A DNA stretch of 64,000 nucleotides from an uncultured Pirellulaceae bacterium. GTDB lineage: Bacteria; Planctomycetota; Planctomycetia; Pirellulales; Pirellulaceae. Under the pieces are notes generated by a model that worked only from the letters and a program-made list of their open reading frames with translations, was not told where the DNA came from and searched no databases. The DNA is taken from positions 145,748 to 209,747 of the forward strand of contig CALDHM010000002.1 of the NCBI GenBank assembly GCA_937941455.1, read 5' to 3'. Positions 53,308-64,000 of the stretch are shown here, one piece after another; within the stretch, counting starts at the first letter, position 1; each line of letters opens with the position of its first letter. The position numbers and the translations under genes are program-made.

Positions 53308-53666
53308 GCCTCGTTGGGGTAAATTTCGGCTTGGGAATCGGTCGTCGTATTGAGAGCCTGTCCCGAAACGAACCCAAGCTTGCGCTGCAGGCTAATTTGG
53401 CTTTCCGAAACGAACCCTCGCTTATGCTTTTGGCTACCGCGGCTGTGGTTTGGGAGTTGGCTCTCAGGGGCCTGCGGGAATCCATTCACCGCGGCGATTC
53501 GTTCGGCCGAGTTTAGACGAATTACATTGCAAGTTGAATGCCAAGTCAAAAGTATCAAGTTTTCTCGCAATGCGGGCTGCCAGCATCTTTTTCTCTAGCC
53601 ATTGCCGTCTTATTTCATCAAAATATAATTAGATTCAACGGATAGGCCTGTTTTAATTCACGGAAA
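53308..53666. other. 359-base divergent intergenic region
   Basis: Between the SLC13 gene (minus) and the sigma-54 activator (plus). Contains a family A copy in minus orientation (53362-53456). AATATAATTA near 53624 is AT-rich and may include the activator promoter, but no clear box pair is seen. Confidence 0.4.
53362..53456 (-). repeat. Dispersed repeat family A, copy 5 (half unit plus full unit)
   Basis: On the minus strand, 53456-53416 carries CCCAAACCACAGCCGCGGTA then GCCAAAAGCATAAGCGAGGG, and 53388-53362 a half unit with AGCGCAAGCTTGGG. This is the same half-plus-full arrangement as at 25-137. Confidence 0.6.
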
Positions 53667-55220
53667 ATGGCAGTGATAAATCTTGAGTCGTTAGCATTGT
53701 TCGCCTGGCGAGCCGTCGCATGCCAGGAGGGAATTCACGATTTCAATCATCGCATCAGGGAGATGGTGTGTTCCTATTTCCCTGTCGACGCCATTTTCGT
53801 TCGGCAGTGGGACCCTGAGCCGCCGAGTCTGACGATCGTGGCCATCGAGGGCTTGCCCACTACCGCGGCAGGCCACGCTGGGCGCGTGATGTTAGCACCC
53901 CGGCAAGTTCGTGCTTTTCAAACCTGGTGCCAGGCCAAGCGTTGCCAGATCGTCGCCAGCGCGTCGGAAATCGGGCAACTGCTTACCCCCCCCTCTAAGC
54001 CAGGCCGTTACTTGCTGATTCCCTTGCGGCAATTCGACAAGCCGCGCGGCCTGCTAGGACTGCGGTTGCCCGACGAGGCTCAGGATGAGCAAGCCTGGTT
54101 GGCCTTGGGGCAGACCCTGCAAGAGCCTTACGAGACAGCCCTGGAAAACGATCGGCGGATTCACGAGCTGGCGGCCTTGCGGGAGGCAGCCGAGGCAGAT
54201 CGTGGTGCCTTGCTACAGCGCTTGGGGCGCTCGCAATTGGACGACGCCATCGTCGGCGAGCAGACAGGACTGCGTGGCGTCATGGAACGGGTGCGTTTAG
54301 TGGCCAACTCAGACGTTCCCGTTTTGGTTTTGGGGGAGACGGGATCCGGGAAGGAGATCGTCGCACGGGCCCTGCACCATCGAGGCCGTCACGCGGCGGG
54401 CCCATTTATTCGCATCAACTGCGGGGCGATTCCACCGGAGCTCATCGATTCACAACTGTTCGGCCATGTCCGGGGAGCCTTTACCGGAGCTGATCGCGAC
54501 CATCTGGGGTGGTTCGAGCGAGCCAATGGGGGGACCTTGTTTTTGGATGAGGTGGGCGAGCTTCCCTTGCCGGCCCAGGTTCGTTTGCTGCGCGTTCTGC
54601 AAGACGGCTTGGTTGATCGCGTAGGCGGGAGCCACTCCATCCACGTGGAGGTGCGAGTCGTTGCGGCGACTCATCGCGACCTGGCGATGATGGTTCAGCA
54701 AGGGAAATTTCGCGAGGACTTATGGTATCGCTTGGCCGTATTTCCCATACTGATCCCGCCGCTACGGGAACGTCAAGACGATATCCCCGATTTGGTCGCT
54801 CATTTTGCCCGCCGGGCTTCGAAGCGATTTGGATTGCCAATGTCCGCGGTGACGGAGCACGATCTGCGTTTGCTGCGAGCCTATTCGTGGCCTGGAAACA
54901 TCCGCGAATTGGCAGCCGTGATCGATCGCGCGGCGATCCTGGGTGCAGGGAGGAAACTCGACGTGGAAAATGCCTTGGGTTGGAACGTCGAGCCCAAGGA
55001 GACGGATGCGGCGACAACCCCAGCTCCGTCGGCCGCGAGCGGCGGATTCCCGTCGCTGGACGACGCAATTCGAAGCCATATCGAGGTGGCGCTAACGCGC
55101 ACGCACGGCCGAGTCGAGGGCCCGCGCGGAGCGGCAAAGCTGTTGCAAATCAACCCGCACACGTTACGATCGCGGATGAGAAAAATGGGGATCACCACGC
55201 ACCGCTTCAAGGTCCAGTAA
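53667..55220 (+). CDS. Sigma-54-dependent transcriptional activator, GAF-AAA-Fis
   Basis: A 517-residue enhancer-binding protein. The N-terminal region (about 20-170) resembles a GAF sensor domain ([22 protein letters not shown]). The AAA+ domain (about 205-425) has Walker A GETGSGKE, the sigma-54 contact loop GAFTGA near 270, Walker [13 protein letters not shown] and ATHRDLA. The C-terminal Fis-type helix-turn-helix is [20 protein letters not shown]. This order is NorR-like, but the signal is unknown. mutM begins 4 bases downstream. Its target promoters were not identified. Confidence 0.93.
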   Translation: MAVINLESLALFAWRAVACQEGIHDFNHRIREMVCSYFPVDAIFVRQWDPEPPSLTIVAIEGLPTTAAGHAGRVMLAPRQVRAFQTWCQAKRCQIVASASEIGQLLTPPSKPGRYLLIPLRQFDKPRGLLGLRLPDEAQDEQAWLALGQTLQEPYETALENDRRIHELAALREAAEADRGALLQRLGRSQLDDAIVGEQTGLRGVMERVRLVANSDVPVLVLGETGSGKEIVARALHHRGRHAAGPFIRINCGAIPPELIDSQLFGHVRGAFTGADRDHLGWFERANGGTLFLDEVGELPLPAQVRLLRVLQDGLVDRVGGSHSIHVEVRVVAATHRDLAMMVQQGKFREDLWYRLAVFPILIPPLRERQDDIPDLVAHFARRASKRFGLPMSAVTEHDLRLLRAYSWPGNIRELAAVIDRAAILGAGRKLDVENALGWNVEPKETDAATTPAPSAASGGFPSLDDAIRSHIEVALTRTHGRVEGPRGAAKLLQINPHTLRSRMRKMGITTHRFKVQ

Positions 55221-55223
55221 CTC

Positions 55224-56063
<840 letters not shown>

Positions 56064-56253
56064 CACGCCCCGATCCCAACCGATTGTACCGATCTGATGG
56101 ATTGTCCCGGTTTGTCCGCGCGGGTCGTAGCCCTGAATCTCAGCGCCGCTGGACATCGTTTTTTCAACTGGTCGATACATGGAAAAGCGCGGCTACTGCC
56201 TGACGCGTTGTTGCAGAGGGCGCTAAGCGATCGATCTCGACCGAGGTTGCACC

Positions 56254-57267
56254 ATGCCCAAGTTTCTCCAGACGCTATTTTTGGCGATGATTATCGTCGG
56301 CGGTGGTTGGATCTTCACTTACCGCGACCAATTCAAAACGCCCAAAGACGTCTGGGACTTTCTGGTTTCTCGAATGGGTCCTACTGAAACTGTCCTGCCC
56401 ATTGCTATACCCAGCCGGTTATCGGCTTGGCCAACGCGCGAAAAAGAACCACAGCGGATCCGCGTGGCAAGTTATGCGCTGAAGGGGTCAACATCCGCAG
56501 TTCTCGATGAGCAAACTGCCGCCGAGATCTTAGCGGAGACCTTGAGCCAGTTCGACGTCACGGTGATCCCAGAGATTTCTCCGGAGCGTCGCCGCCTGTT
56601 GTTGTTGGCCGTCGCGCTGTTGCAATTCAAAGGATTTCCGATCGGCTCGACGCTGACTACTGATGGGGGGGGGGCGGTTCACCATGCGACTTCGGCGTTT
56701 GTTTTCAATACCACGACGGTGCAACTCGATCAAGCGTTCCCTATGCCGTTGGCGGGCGAGCCTTCGGCGTTCAGCGCTCCTCCGCTCGTCGGCTGGTTTC
56801 GCGCGCTCAACATACCGAACGATCAAGCGCTGACGTTCACGCTGGTGACCGTCCAAATGGATCCCCGTTTCTCGGATCAGTTCGTGGTCGCGCTGGCGGA
56901 GCTGTTTCGAACGGTTCGCAAGGACCGCCGTAACGAAGATGACATCATTCTGTGCGGGGATTTTCACATCGATGCGGCTAGAGGCCGACATACAGAGCAC
57001 TGGAGCGGATTAACGGGAGCCTTTTCGGGACCGGTCGGCAATTCGCGGGGGGGCAACGATTATGACAACTTCATTTACGCACCCCGTGCGACCACGGAAT
57101 TGACCGGAGCCAAAGGGCAACTGGATCTCCTCAAGCTGCTCAATTTGACGGCCGAAGAGTTGACGCAAATCAGTGTGAAGCTGCCGATTTGGATCGAATT
57201 TTCGATCTTCGAGGGGGCGGACGGCAGTCGCATGGCGGGCCCGCCGGCAATGAATCCAAAGCGATGA
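56254..57267 (+). CDS. Membrane-anchored EEP-fold (endonuclease/exonuclease/phosphatase-like) protein, degenerate
   Basis: A 337-residue protein with an N-terminal helix (LQTLFLAMIIVGGGWIFTY). It has the strand order of the EEP superfamily: IRVASYALKG, FDVTVIPEIS (position of the catalytic Glu, here in PEIS), LTFTLVTVQMDP, ILCGDFHID (usual GDFN), and YDNFIYAP (usual DHIF). Several catalytic positions differ (His instead of Asn, Asn instead of His), so activity is doubtful. A ten-base G run at 56665-56674 is in the middle. The ATG follows AGGTTGC. Alternative: a non-enzymatic member of the family. Confidence 0.72.
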   Translation: MPKFLQTLFLAMIIVGGGWIFTYRDQFKTPKDVWDFLVSRMGPTETVLPIAIPSRLSAWPTREKEPQRIRVASYALKGSTSAVLDEQTAAEILAETLSQFDVTVIPEISPERRRLLLLAVALLQFKGFPIGSTLTTDGGGAVHHATSAFVFNTTTVQLDQAFPMPLAGEPSAFSAPPLVGWFRALNIPNDQALTFTLVTVQMDPRFSDQFVVALAELFRTVRKDRRNEDDIILCGDFHIDAARGRHTEHWSGLTGAFSGPVGNSRGGNDYDNFIYAPRATTELTGAKGQLDLLKLLNLTAEELTQISVKLPIWIEFSIFEGADGSRMAGPPAMNPKR

Positions 57268-57675
57268 ATTTGGGGGCATGCAAATTGCGTTGGCAACTCT
57301 TCAGTTTTCGAGGTGTCGCACACCACCGGTGCCGCAGCCAGCAGGAATTTGCCCCGCCAACCCGGCTACAGCCCCCAGGCAGCTTCTTGGACAGAGCCTG
57401 TCACCCGGTCTAGAATTCAACATTCGTGTGCTTTTGTGCCGAATGTCAGCGGTGGTAGTCCGAAACGTGAGCGAGAGGGTGTTGCGGGATTAGCTTTTGG
57501 CGGCAACGCTATTGTATCCGGTTTTCAACACAAATCGTGGACGAAGGCTCTGCGGCTGATGGGTTAAGGGACCAAGTCTCGTGGCGGTGCAGAGACTGCC
57601 AAGCTATCCCCGAATTGCCGTTACGGCGGGGCATTCTCGGTTCGTGAAGTATGCGCAGGGCTGATTGAGTTTTCT
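57268..57675. other. 408-base intergenic region before the vWA gene
   Basis: Contains a degenerate family A copy (57440-57479). No riboswitch, terminator or further gene was recognised. Confidence 0.4.
57440..57479 (+). repeat. Dispersed repeat family A, copy 6 (degenerate)
   Basis: GTCAGCGGTGGTAGTCCGAA then ACGTGAGCGAGAGGG. It matches the family except for inserted bases inside the core. It lies about 170 bases behind the EEP-fold gene in the sense direction. Confidence 0.5.
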
Positions 57676-58839
57676 ATGAATCTATTGTGCGTCAAGTGCG
57701 GTCAAGCCTTTTCGGTCTCCGAGGAGCAATTCGGCACGCGCGGTAAGTGCCCGCACTGCAAAGCGACGATTGTCGTCCCCAAATTTCGCATGACGAACAG
57801 CGGCACGGTACAAAGGCTCAAAGCCCCTTCCCAGTGGCTAGACAAGTCGCTCGCCTGTTTGGTCGCGGGGGGATTCCATCTAGGGGCTTTTCTCGTGATG
57901 ACCCTGGTTCCGTGGACGACCTATCACCGGGGGACGATCGGCATCGGCGAGGATGTGCAGATCGGTGCGCTCCCGAAACCGCGGTCGCTGACTGATACGA
58001 CCTATGAGCTACGCATCAGCGTCGATGATATCCCACTCGATCGCCAACAACTGAATGAAATGCTGGCTTCGTCGTTCTCTCTCGATTCGACCGCGAATAC
58101 CTTGGCTGAGTTGAGCCGCGCAAGTCTAGTCGCTGGCGGCGCGTCGGATGGGCAGAATCGCGAGTGGATTTCACCGCTGGCCACCAGCGACTACGCGTCT
58201 GGCCAAGAAGCATTCACGGAATTGATCGCCAAGGTGCGCAAGGAAGGTCTCGACATCGCCATCGTCTTCGACAGCACAGGGAGCATGGGGGGTGAAATCA
58301 ACCAGCTCAAAAGCCGTATCAGCGAAATCGGCCGCATTTTGTTCCAACTCGTCCCGGAAACTCGAGTCAGCATTTGCACGTACCGAGATCGCGGTTCGGA
58401 GTACGTCGTTAAGGGGATTCCGCTGACCAATCGCTTGGGTGAATTGGTCGGCTTCCTGACCGGAATTCAAGCTGCTGGGGGCGGGGACGATCCCGAAGCG
58501 GTCGACGAAGGGATCCGCTGGGTGCTTGAAAACAACGAATTTCGCCCGCAGGCCCGCAAGGTGATCCTGATTTTCGGCGATGCGCCACCGCATGTCGCCC
58601 ATCAGCTCGACTGTCTCAAACAGGCGATGGAATTCCGCCGCAGTGGGGGCATCGTCAGCACGATCACTTGCCGTCGGAACAAGCCGTTGGCAGAGTTCGA
58701 GGAAATCTCGCGAATCGGCGGCGGAGAAGCCTTTTTGACCGACGACCATCGCCAGCTCATGTCGCGCTTGATGGTCCTCGTCTTCGGCAGCAAGCACCGC
58801 GAGAAGGTGCTCGAGCTTTTCAAGTTGCTCGACAACTGA
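57676..58839 (+). CDS. Zinc-ribbon, membrane and von Willebrand A domain protein
   Basis: A 387-residue protein. It starts with a zinc ribbon (CVKC ... CPHC, residues 5-35) like many planctomycete cytoplasmic sensor heads, then one membrane helix (about 56-78, CLVAGGFHLGAFLVMTLVPW). A vWA domain occupies about 190-375 with the MIDAS motif DSTGSMGGE near 198, then the Thr site in TYRDRGSEY and Asp in IFGDAPPHV. The vWA part should lie outside the cytoplasm. vWA domains bind ligands through a metal ion; the partner is unknown. A family A repeat starts 18 bases behind the stop. Confidence 0.88.
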   Translation: MNLLCVKCGQAFSVSEEQFGTRGKCPHCKATIVVPKFRMTNSGTVQRLKAPSQWLDKSLACLVAGGFHLGAFLVMTLVPWTTYHRGTIGIGEDVQIGALPKPRSLTDTTYELRISVDDIPLDRQQLNEMLASSFSLDSTANTLAELSRASLVAGGASDGQNREWISPLATSDYASGQEAFTELIAKVRKEGLDIAIVFDSTGSMGGEINQLKSRISEIGRILFQLVPETRVSICTYRDRGSEYVVKGIPLTNRLGELVGFLTGIQAAGGGDDPEAVDEGIRWVLENNEFRPQARKVILIFGDAPPHVAHQLDCLKQAMEFRRSGGIVSTITCRRNKPLAEFEEISRIGGGEAFLTDDHRQLMSRLMVLVFGSKHREKVLELFKLLDN

Positions 58840-59367
58840 CGCCGGATCTAGAGTCGATCCCAAAATCGTCAGCGGCCGCAACCCGATCCGTCAGCGCGGG
58901 TCCGTTTTGCGATAAGTTCTCAACGACAAGCAATTCGCATCACTCTCCGCGCCGGTGGAAATGCCGCGGAAATCCAGCGTTGGCAACCCCTGCTCAACAC
59001 AAACTGCGGCCACGCTTGCTCAATCGAATCCCGCCAGAGCGTCGGGAGTTACCAGGTTAGTGACGACGCTCACCGCGATCGGTCGTCCGAACGCGGTTGA
59101 AGGATTTGGGCAAAAGGGGTAGAGTACCTGAACGCTCGATGGGCCTGCAGAACGGAAGCGAGACGAACGGCCTTCCTTGTTCCTCGATGTCGGCCAGTCC
59201 CGGTGAGGTTTGAGCCCCCTTTCTTGAGTAGGTTCGCTGACGAATCAATGATGGCCTGCCGTCAAGACGTGTCTTGGGGAAAATAGAATCTGTGGATTGT
59301 CGGGAAGCGTGGAGTATATTCGCCAATTATTAGGAAGCTTGGACCCAGCTCTTCATGAAAATCTGCC
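58840..59367. other. 528-base intergenic region before cysD
   Basis: Holds an extended family A copy (58857-58963) and probably the cysD promoter; TATATT at 59315-59320 is a possible -10 without a good -35. A 12-codon frame at 59249 has only one Cys codon and no terminator, so I do not call a cys leader. Confidence 0.4.
58857..58963 (+). repeat. Dispersed repeat family A, copy 7 (extended)
   Basis: CCCAAAATCGTCAGCGGCCG then CAACCCGATCCGTCAGCGCG. The 3-prime extension CGCATCACTCTCCGCGCCGG resembles 30045-30064. It is 18 bases behind the vWA stop, in the sense direction. Confidence 0.6.
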
Positions 59368-60273
59368 ATGACTACCTATAACCTGACGCACCTCAAGCAG
59401 TTGGAAGCCGAGAGCATTCACATTATCCGAGAGGTTGCCAGTGAATTCTCCAACCCGGTCATGCTCTATTCGATCGGCAAGGACTCCGCGTGCATGTTGG
59501 CACTGGCGCTGAAGGCCTTTTATCCCGCCAAACCGCCCTTCCCGCTGCTGCACGTGGATACGACTTGGAAGTTCCGCGAAATGTACGCCCATCGGGCCGC
59601 GGTCGCGGAGAGGTACGGTTTGGAACTGATTCGCTTCGTGAACGAGGAGGGGTTGAAGCAGAATATCGATCCTTTCAAATTCAGCGGCAAGCATACGACG
59701 GTGATGAAAACCGAAGCCCTAAAAATGGCCCTGTCAAAGTATCGTTTCGACGCAGCCTTTGGAGGGGCCCGCCGCGATGAAGAAAAATCGCGGGCCAAGG
59801 AGCGCGTGTTTTCCTTTCGCGACGAATATCATCGCTGGGATCCGAAAAACCAACGGCCGGAGTTGTGGAATCTCTACAATACCCGCGTGAATCCGGGCGA
59901 ATCGATTCGCGTGTTTCCACTAAGCAATTGGACGGAACTGGACGTTTGGCAATACATCCATCTGGAGAGGATTCCTTTGGTGCCGCTCTATTTCGCGGCC
60001 AAACGCCCCGTAGTCCGCCGCAATGGCACCTGGATCATGGTGGACGATGACCGCATGAAGTTGCGCCCCGACGAAGTCATCGAGGAACGCATGGTCCGAT
60101 TTCGCACGCTGGGCTGTTATCCCCTGACGGGCGCTGTCGAATCGGAGGCCACGACGTTGCCGCAAATCATCCAGGAAATGCTTCTCACCAAAACCAGCGA
60201 ACGCCAGGGGCGATTGATCGACAACGACGAAGAGGGAAGCATGGAGGAGAAAAAACGCGAAGGCTACTTCTAG
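59368..60273 (+). CDS. cysD: Sulfate adenylyltransferase subunit 2
   Basis: A 301-residue PP-loop ATP pyrophosphatase-type subunit; with CysN it makes adenosine phosphosulfate from sulfate and ATP. Seen: [13 protein letters not shown] (PP loop), [34 protein letters not shown] and [13 protein letters not shown]. The C-terminus is as in the family (EEKKREGYF). The gap of 113 bases to cysNC carries no terminator, so they likely form an operon. Confidence 0.96.
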   Translation: MTTYNLTHLKQLEAESIHIIREVASEFSNPVMLYSIGKDSACMLALALKAFYPAKPPFPLLHVDTTWKFREMYAHRAAVAERYGLELIRFVNEEGLKQNIDPFKFSGKHTTVMKTEALKMALSKYRFDAAFGGARRDEEKSRAKERVFSFRDEYHRWDPKNQRPELWNLYNTRVNPGESIRVFPLSNWTELDVWQYIHLERIPLVPLYFAAKRPVVRRNGTWIMVDDDRMKLRPDEVIEERMVRFRTLGCYPLTGAVESEATTLPQIIQEMLLTKTSERQGRLIDNDEEGSMEEKKREGYF

Positions 60274-60386
60274 TCAGACGGGACCGCAGCCTAGAGTTCC
60301 GCCGATTGGACAGCATCATCGACGACGGACCAATTTAGATTCCTCTATCCTAAAAAGCAGAAATCATTTCCCGGAGAGCCTCGTAG

Positions 60387-62303
60387 ATGTCACATCATTC
60401 GGAATTGATCGCCACCGATATCGATGCCTATTTGGAGCAACACGAACGCAAAGAACTCTTGCGGTTCATCACCTGCGGCAGCGTCGACGATGGGAAGAGC
60501 ACCCTGATCGGCCGCCTACTCTACGATTCGAAAATGATCTACGAAGACCAACTGGCGAAGATCGAAAAAGATTCTCAGGTGCATGGGACGACCGGCGGAA
60601 AATTCGATCCGGCACTCCTGACCGATGGGCTGAAGGCCGAACGTGAGCAGGGGATCACCATTGACGTCGCTTACCGCTATTTTTCAACCGCAAAGCGGAA
60701 ATTCATCATCGCGGACACCCCAGGACACGTCCAATACACCCGCAACATGGCGACCGGCGCATCGACCGCTGATTTGGCGATCATCTTGATCGATGCCCGG
60801 TACGGGGTGTTGGAGCAGACTCGCCGCCATAGCTTTATCGTCTCCCTATTGGGAATCAAACACATCTTGGTGGCTGTCAACAAGATGGACTTGGTCGATT
60901 TTTCGGCGGTGGTGTTCGACAAAATTCGCGACGACTATCGTAGCTTCGCCTCGCGTCTCGACATTCCCGATTTACACTTTATCCCCATCGCGGCCTTGCA
61001 TGGGGACAACGTGGTCGATCGCAGCGAGCGGATGTCCTGGTATACAGGGTCAACACTGATGTCGTTTTTGGACAATGTCTACATTGGCTCCGACCGCAAT
61101 CTGGAGGACTTGCGATTTCCGGTCCAATTGGTGATCCGTCCCAACCTCGACTATCGCGGGTTCGCGGGCACGATTGCTTCGGGGATCGTCCGACAAGGAG
61201 ACGAGGTCATCTGCCTGCCCTCGCGGCGGCACAGCCGAGTCAAACGAATCGTGACGAAGGATGGCGACCTGACGGAAGCCTTCACCCCCATGTCGGTCAC
61301 GCTGTTGCTTGAGGATGAAATCGACGTCAGCCGCGGTGACATGCTGGTCCGCCCCGGTAATATGCCGAAGACCGAACAGCACTTCGAGGCGATGGTGGTC
61401 TGGATGCACGACGAGCCGCTGATGCCCGGCAAGCAATATCTCATCAAGCAGTCCACCAAAACGGTTTCGGGAATGGTCTCGGCTCTACGCTATCAGATCG
61501 ACGTCAACACGATGCACCGTTCACCGTCGCCGGGGCTGAAGCTGAACGAGATCGGACGTTGCCGGTTCAGTCTCGCCGAACCCATCATGTTCGATGCCTA
61601 TCGCAACAATCGGGCCACCGGCTCGTTCATCATCATCGATCGCATCTCAAATGCAACGATGGGGGCCGGGATGATTTTAGATCGCAAGACCACCGATGAT
61701 CGAGACGATCATTGGGACGCTGAGCCCGGGAGCACGTCCCTCGTCAAGCGGGTCAGCAAGGTAAGTGCGGACGAACGGCAGGCCCGCTTCGGTCAACGTC
61801 CCACCACGATTCTGCTCACGGGATTGCCAGGTTCTGGAAAATCAACCCTGGCTTACGCTTTGGAGCGAAACTTGTTCGAGATGGGACGCGCGGCGACCGT
61901 GCTGGATGGTGAGAACATTCGACTGGGGCTCAGTCGCGACTTGGGTTTCGGCGATGACGAACGTTCGGAAAACCTACGGCGTACGGCCGAAGTGGCTCGC
62001 CTCATGAACGATGCCGGCTTGATCTGTATCTTATCCTTGGTGGCGCCGCGAGAGGAAACCCGCCAAAAGGCGGCCGAACTTATCGGTAAGGATCGCTTCC
62101 TCGTCATCCACCTCGACGCGCCGGTGGAGATTTGCCAGCAACGCAATCAACCCAGTGAATTGCGAGGTGAGACTACGCCACCACAACCGGCCAACTACGA
62201 ATCCCCCATCGCACCCGACCTGCGACTGGCGACCGATCAACTGTCGATCGACGAATGTGTCGCTCGCCTTACGGCCTTACTGGATTCGCGGGGCGTGATT
62301 TAG
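60387..62303 (+). CDS. cysNC: Bifunctional sulfate adenylyltransferase subunit 1/APS kinase (CysNC)
   Basis: A 638-residue fusion. The GTPase part (about 20-240) has [18 protein letters not shown], the switch [12 protein letters not shown] and NKMDLVD; elongation-factor-like beta barrels follow to about 440. Residues about 465-635 are APS kinase: [17 protein letters not shown] (P loop; the usual GLSGAGKST has Pro and Ser here), [16 protein letters not shown], and [13 protein letters not shown]. The product is PAPS. CysN-CysC fusion is common. Ribosome-binding site is GGAGAG at about 60376. Confidence 0.95.
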   Translation: MSHHSELIATDIDAYLEQHERKELLRFITCGSVDDGKSTLIGRLLYDSKMIYEDQLAKIEKDSQVHGTTGGKFDPALLTDGLKAEREQGITIDVAYRYFSTAKRKFIIADTPGHVQYTRNMATGASTADLAIILIDARYGVLEQTRRHSFIVSLLGIKHILVAVNKMDLVDFSAVVFDKIRDDYRSFASRLDIPDLHFIPIAALHGDNVVDRSERMSWYTGSTLMSFLDNVYIGSDRNLEDLRFPVQLVIRPNLDYRGFAGTIASGIVRQGDEVICLPSRRHSRVKRIVTKDGDLTEAFTPMSVTLLLEDEIDVSRGDMLVRPGNMPKTEQHFEAMVVWMHDEPLMPGKQYLIKQSTKTVSGMVSALRYQIDVNTMHRSPSPGLKLNEIGRCRFSLAEPIMFDAYRNNRATGSFIIIDRISNATMGAGMILDRKTTDDRDDHWDAEPGSTSLVKRVSKVSADERQARFGQRPTTILLTGLPGSGKSTLAYALERNLFEMGRAATVLDGENIRLGLSRDLGFGDDERSENLRRTAEVARLMNDAGLICILSLVAPREETRQKAAELIGKDRFLVIHLDAPVEICQQRNQPSELRGETTPPQPANYESPIAPDLRLATDQLSIDECVARLTALLDSRGVI

Positions 62304-62432
62304 CGGCAAACGGAACATATCCTTTCTTTTCCCGGTGATGATTGCGTCTATGTTGAGATGTTCCCTTGCAACTTCGAGCAACATGAACGGTGATCCGAGA
62401 GGCGGACAAACAGCGAACAACTGAAGACAGGG

Positions 62433-63650
62433 CTACTTGGTCGCGATCCAGCCCTTTTGATGGCCCAGGTTTCGAACCTTCCCGCTGAGCACGGCTTGGG
62501 CCAAGAGTCGCGATGTAAACGCCTTGTTGATTCCCAAGGCGTCCGCGACCTCCTGCACGTACACAGCTTCGCCACGTTCGCGCATCAACGCCACGGCGTC
62601 GCGCCATCGACCGGGGCTCGGCATGTCGTCGTCGGTTAGCGGGATGACGCCCACCACCCCAAGATCGTCGCGTAGCTCGATTACGCCATCCCACAACGTG
62701 ATCCGGTGGCGTTCGTTTTGGCGACGTTCGCGGCGCAGCGTGATCCGCTTGACCGTCTGCCGAATGGCAAACGCCAATTTCTCGCGATTCGCCTCGTCGA
62801 GCCGCGACAGCAGGTCGTCGAGCCGATTCATGACCGCCATCGCTTCCGACGACGGGGCGTGTTGGCCATTGGCTTGCCGCAGTTTGTCTTTGAGCGTCGA
62901 TTCCTGCTCACGCCACCCCGCGAGCAACTTCGTGATGCCCGGAATGTCCTCGCGGTTGGCCAAAGCGAGGTTTTCCGTCGCCCGTTCTAGCTTCGCCCGG
63001 ACGTCGGCCAATTGCGATTCGATGCGACTGACATTGGCGACCGCTATGTGGTCGCTGGAGATCACCAAGCGAGTTGACCAGTTCATGGGTTTGGCAAACG
63101 TTTCGTGGCAGGTCACGCGTCGCATCAGTTTGCCCGATTCGTCGAGCACCTCTCTATCGTAGCCAAACGGCAGCCCACCCTGCTTTTGGCCTCGCGTGAC
63201 CGCGAGCCTTTTTCCGCTGACAACTCGGTCGGCCAGCTTGAGCGATTCTTCGCGGGCACCGTATTGGTCAAGGATGGCCGTGATCACACCGCCGAGGTTG
63301 TCGAATTTCAGTTCGCCTCGTTGGCAGGTGATGATCGAAACACCGGCATCGCGGAACAAACGCCAGTGCTGCATGCAGTCGAAAATATCCTCGCGAGACA
63401 TACGGCTCTGCTCCGATAGCAGCACCGCGCCAAACGAACCGGCCTTCGCGTCGGAAAGCAGTTTCTGAAAGTCCTTTCGCTCGCTCGATTCGGTTCCGGT
63501 CAATCCGTGGTCTTCGTACCACTTGATGATTTCGTAGCCCATGCGATCGGCCAATGCCTGGACATCCCGCCGTTGCCGGGCGGGGCTGTCTTGCTGTTGG
63601 TCGCTGCTCATGCGGATGTAACCCACTGCGGGTTTCGATTTTGCAATCAT
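62433..63650 (-). CDS. Serine recombinase, internally shortened
   Basis: A 405-residue member of the large serine recombinases. The resolvase catalytic domain (about 8-150) has the nucleophile Ser in YIRMSSDQQ, and SRMSREDIFD. PFGYDREVLDESGKLMRRV marks the normal entry into the DNA-binding recombinase domain, but after about 190 the sequence reads straight into a coiled coil (RIESQLADVRAKLERATENL), so most of the PF07508 domain and the zinc ribbon seem missing. A winged-helix-like end follows (EVADALGINKAFTSRLL). It may be a partly deleted, inactive or altered integrase. The ATG gives a correct catalytic N-terminus. Confidence 0.85.
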   Translation of the reverse strand: MIAKSKPAVGYIRMSSDQQQDSPARQRRDVQALADRMGYEIIKWYEDHGLTGTESSERKDFQKLLSDAKAGSFGAVLLSEQSRMSREDIFDCMQHWRLFRDAGVSIITCQRGELKFDNLGGVITAILDQYGAREESLKLADRVVSGKRLAVTRGQKQGGLPFGYDREVLDESGKLMRRVTCHETFAKPMNWSTRLVISSDHIAVANVSRIESQLADVRAKLERATENLALANREDIPGITKLLAGWREQESTLKDKLRQANGQHAPSSEAMAVMNRLDDLLSRLDEANREKLAFAIRQTVKRITLRRERRQNERHRITLWDGVIELRDDLGVVGVIPLTDDDMPSPGRWRDAVALMRERGEAVYVQEVADALGINKAFTSRLLAQAVLSGKVRNLGHQKGWIATK

Positions 63651-63672
63651 GGTTTCTCCTTTTGTTGGTTGT

Positions 63673-63906
63673 TTATAGACCCCTGGTCGTCATCACCGCG
63701 TGTTTGCCATCTCGCGGTGCGCGAGCATGGGCTCCTCGCCAATTCTCAATCGTTCGCAGTAGTTCGCATTTGGCGGCGATCTCCTCGGGCGTCGGGTTGT
63801 ACTCGAGCGTGCCATTGGAGGTCCGTTGCCAGGTGCCTCGATTGATCCATTTACCTTCTGCCTCCCATTGGCTGATCAGCGGTGCTAGTTCCGTTTGTTC
63901 GTACAT
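63673..63906 (-). CDS. Small protein upstream of the recombinase
   Basis: A 77-residue protein of unknown function. The ATG at 63904-63906 has GGGAGA 7 bases upstream; a longer frame to 63966 is less likely. It is Trp- and Glu-rich (LISQWEAEGKWINRGTWQRT) with a charged C-terminus. The recombinase starts 22 bases downstream, so both are probably one transcript. Such small genes next to integrases may be excision factors or accessory proteins, but nothing here proves it. Confidence 0.55.
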   Translation of the reverse strand: MYEQTELAPLISQWEAEGKWINRGTWQRTSNGTLEYNPTPEEIAAKCELLRTIENWRGAHARAPRDGKHAVMTTRGL

Positions 63907-64000
63907 GCGTGTCTCCCATGCGTTGTGGTTTCGATTCGCCATCGGACGGCCCGACGACAAACACACACAGGAGCCAGCACATCAAACGAATTGCAAGCCA

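Noticed and set aside
57290..57420. GC-rich segment that at first looked like a riboswitch
   Set aside because: No conserved box of a known class and the downstream vWA gene is not a typical target.
59249..59290. Possible cysteine leader peptide before cysD
   Set aside because: The 12-codon frame holds a single Cys codon and no terminator or antiterminator follows.

Overview
The window comes from a planctomycete, most likely of the Pirellulales type. The evidence is a DUF1549/DUF1553 plus DUF1501 gene pair, Tat-exported Gfo/Idh/MocA and DUF1501 proteins, a Gram-negative envelope set (BamD-like, LptE-like, TolC, OprP/OprO porin), and genes of the tetrahydromethanopterin C1 pathway (mfnB, fhcB) in a bacterial setting. 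GC content looks close to 58 per cent by eye. I see no rRNA, tRNA or CRISPR array. Most of the window is ordinary chromosome; only the last 1.6 kb, with a serine recombinase, looks mobile.

Layout. 0.1-3.2 kb: the DUF1549/DUF1553-DUF1501 pair. 4.1-5.2 kb: mfnB coupled to a small membrane protein. 5.4-9.0 kb: ribonuclease D and an S9 peptidase. 9.4-13.3 kb: repeats, a DUF11-repeat secreted protein and a coiled-coil protein. 13.3-20.3 kb: a complete-looking his operon, hisG-C-B-H-F-[A-I-E]-D, preceded by a His-rich leader peptide and an attenuator. 20.4-32 kb: RadC, lipoproteins, a Tat oxidoreductase, exported MsrA with a c-type haem protein, secreted proteins of unknown function and a TolC protein. 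32.5-38.4 kb: recO, bamD-like, lptE-like, purA, uppS, cdsA. 38.7-43.9 kb: phoH, 7TM-HD phosphodiesterase, ybeY, corC. 44-49.3 kb: an aminotransferase, astA, astD and fhcB. 49.6-53.3 kb: a porin and an SLC13 permease. 53.7-59 kb: a sigma-54 activator, mutM, a degenerate EEP-fold protein and a vWA protein. 59.4-62.3 kb: sulfate activation (cysD, cysNC). 62.4-64 kb: a serine recombinase that lacks part of its usual architecture, and a small partner.

How the parts work together. The his operon carries every step from PRPP/ATP to histidine except histinol-phosphate phosphatase, and the leader shows how histidyl-tRNA supply could control it. HisA, HisI and HisE are joined in one polypeptide, and the hisF/hisA junction holds a partial tandem duplication. 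MfnB and FhcB belong to the same C1 pathway although they lie 43 kb apart; fhcB is translationally coupled to the succinyl-amino-acid catabolic genes. The recO to corC stretch is a housekeeping block for the envelope and RNA. CysD and CysNC make APS and PAPS.

The intergenic space is rich in repeats. Family A (core AGCGGTAACCCG) has about seven copies, most of them directly downstream of genes in the sense direction. Family B is a roughly 120-bp element with a nested hairpin whose stem bases co-vary between two copies. There is also a GTGCCAYCCA array and a 23-bp triple repeat. The his leader/attenuator and the structured family B element are the two signals most worth following up.
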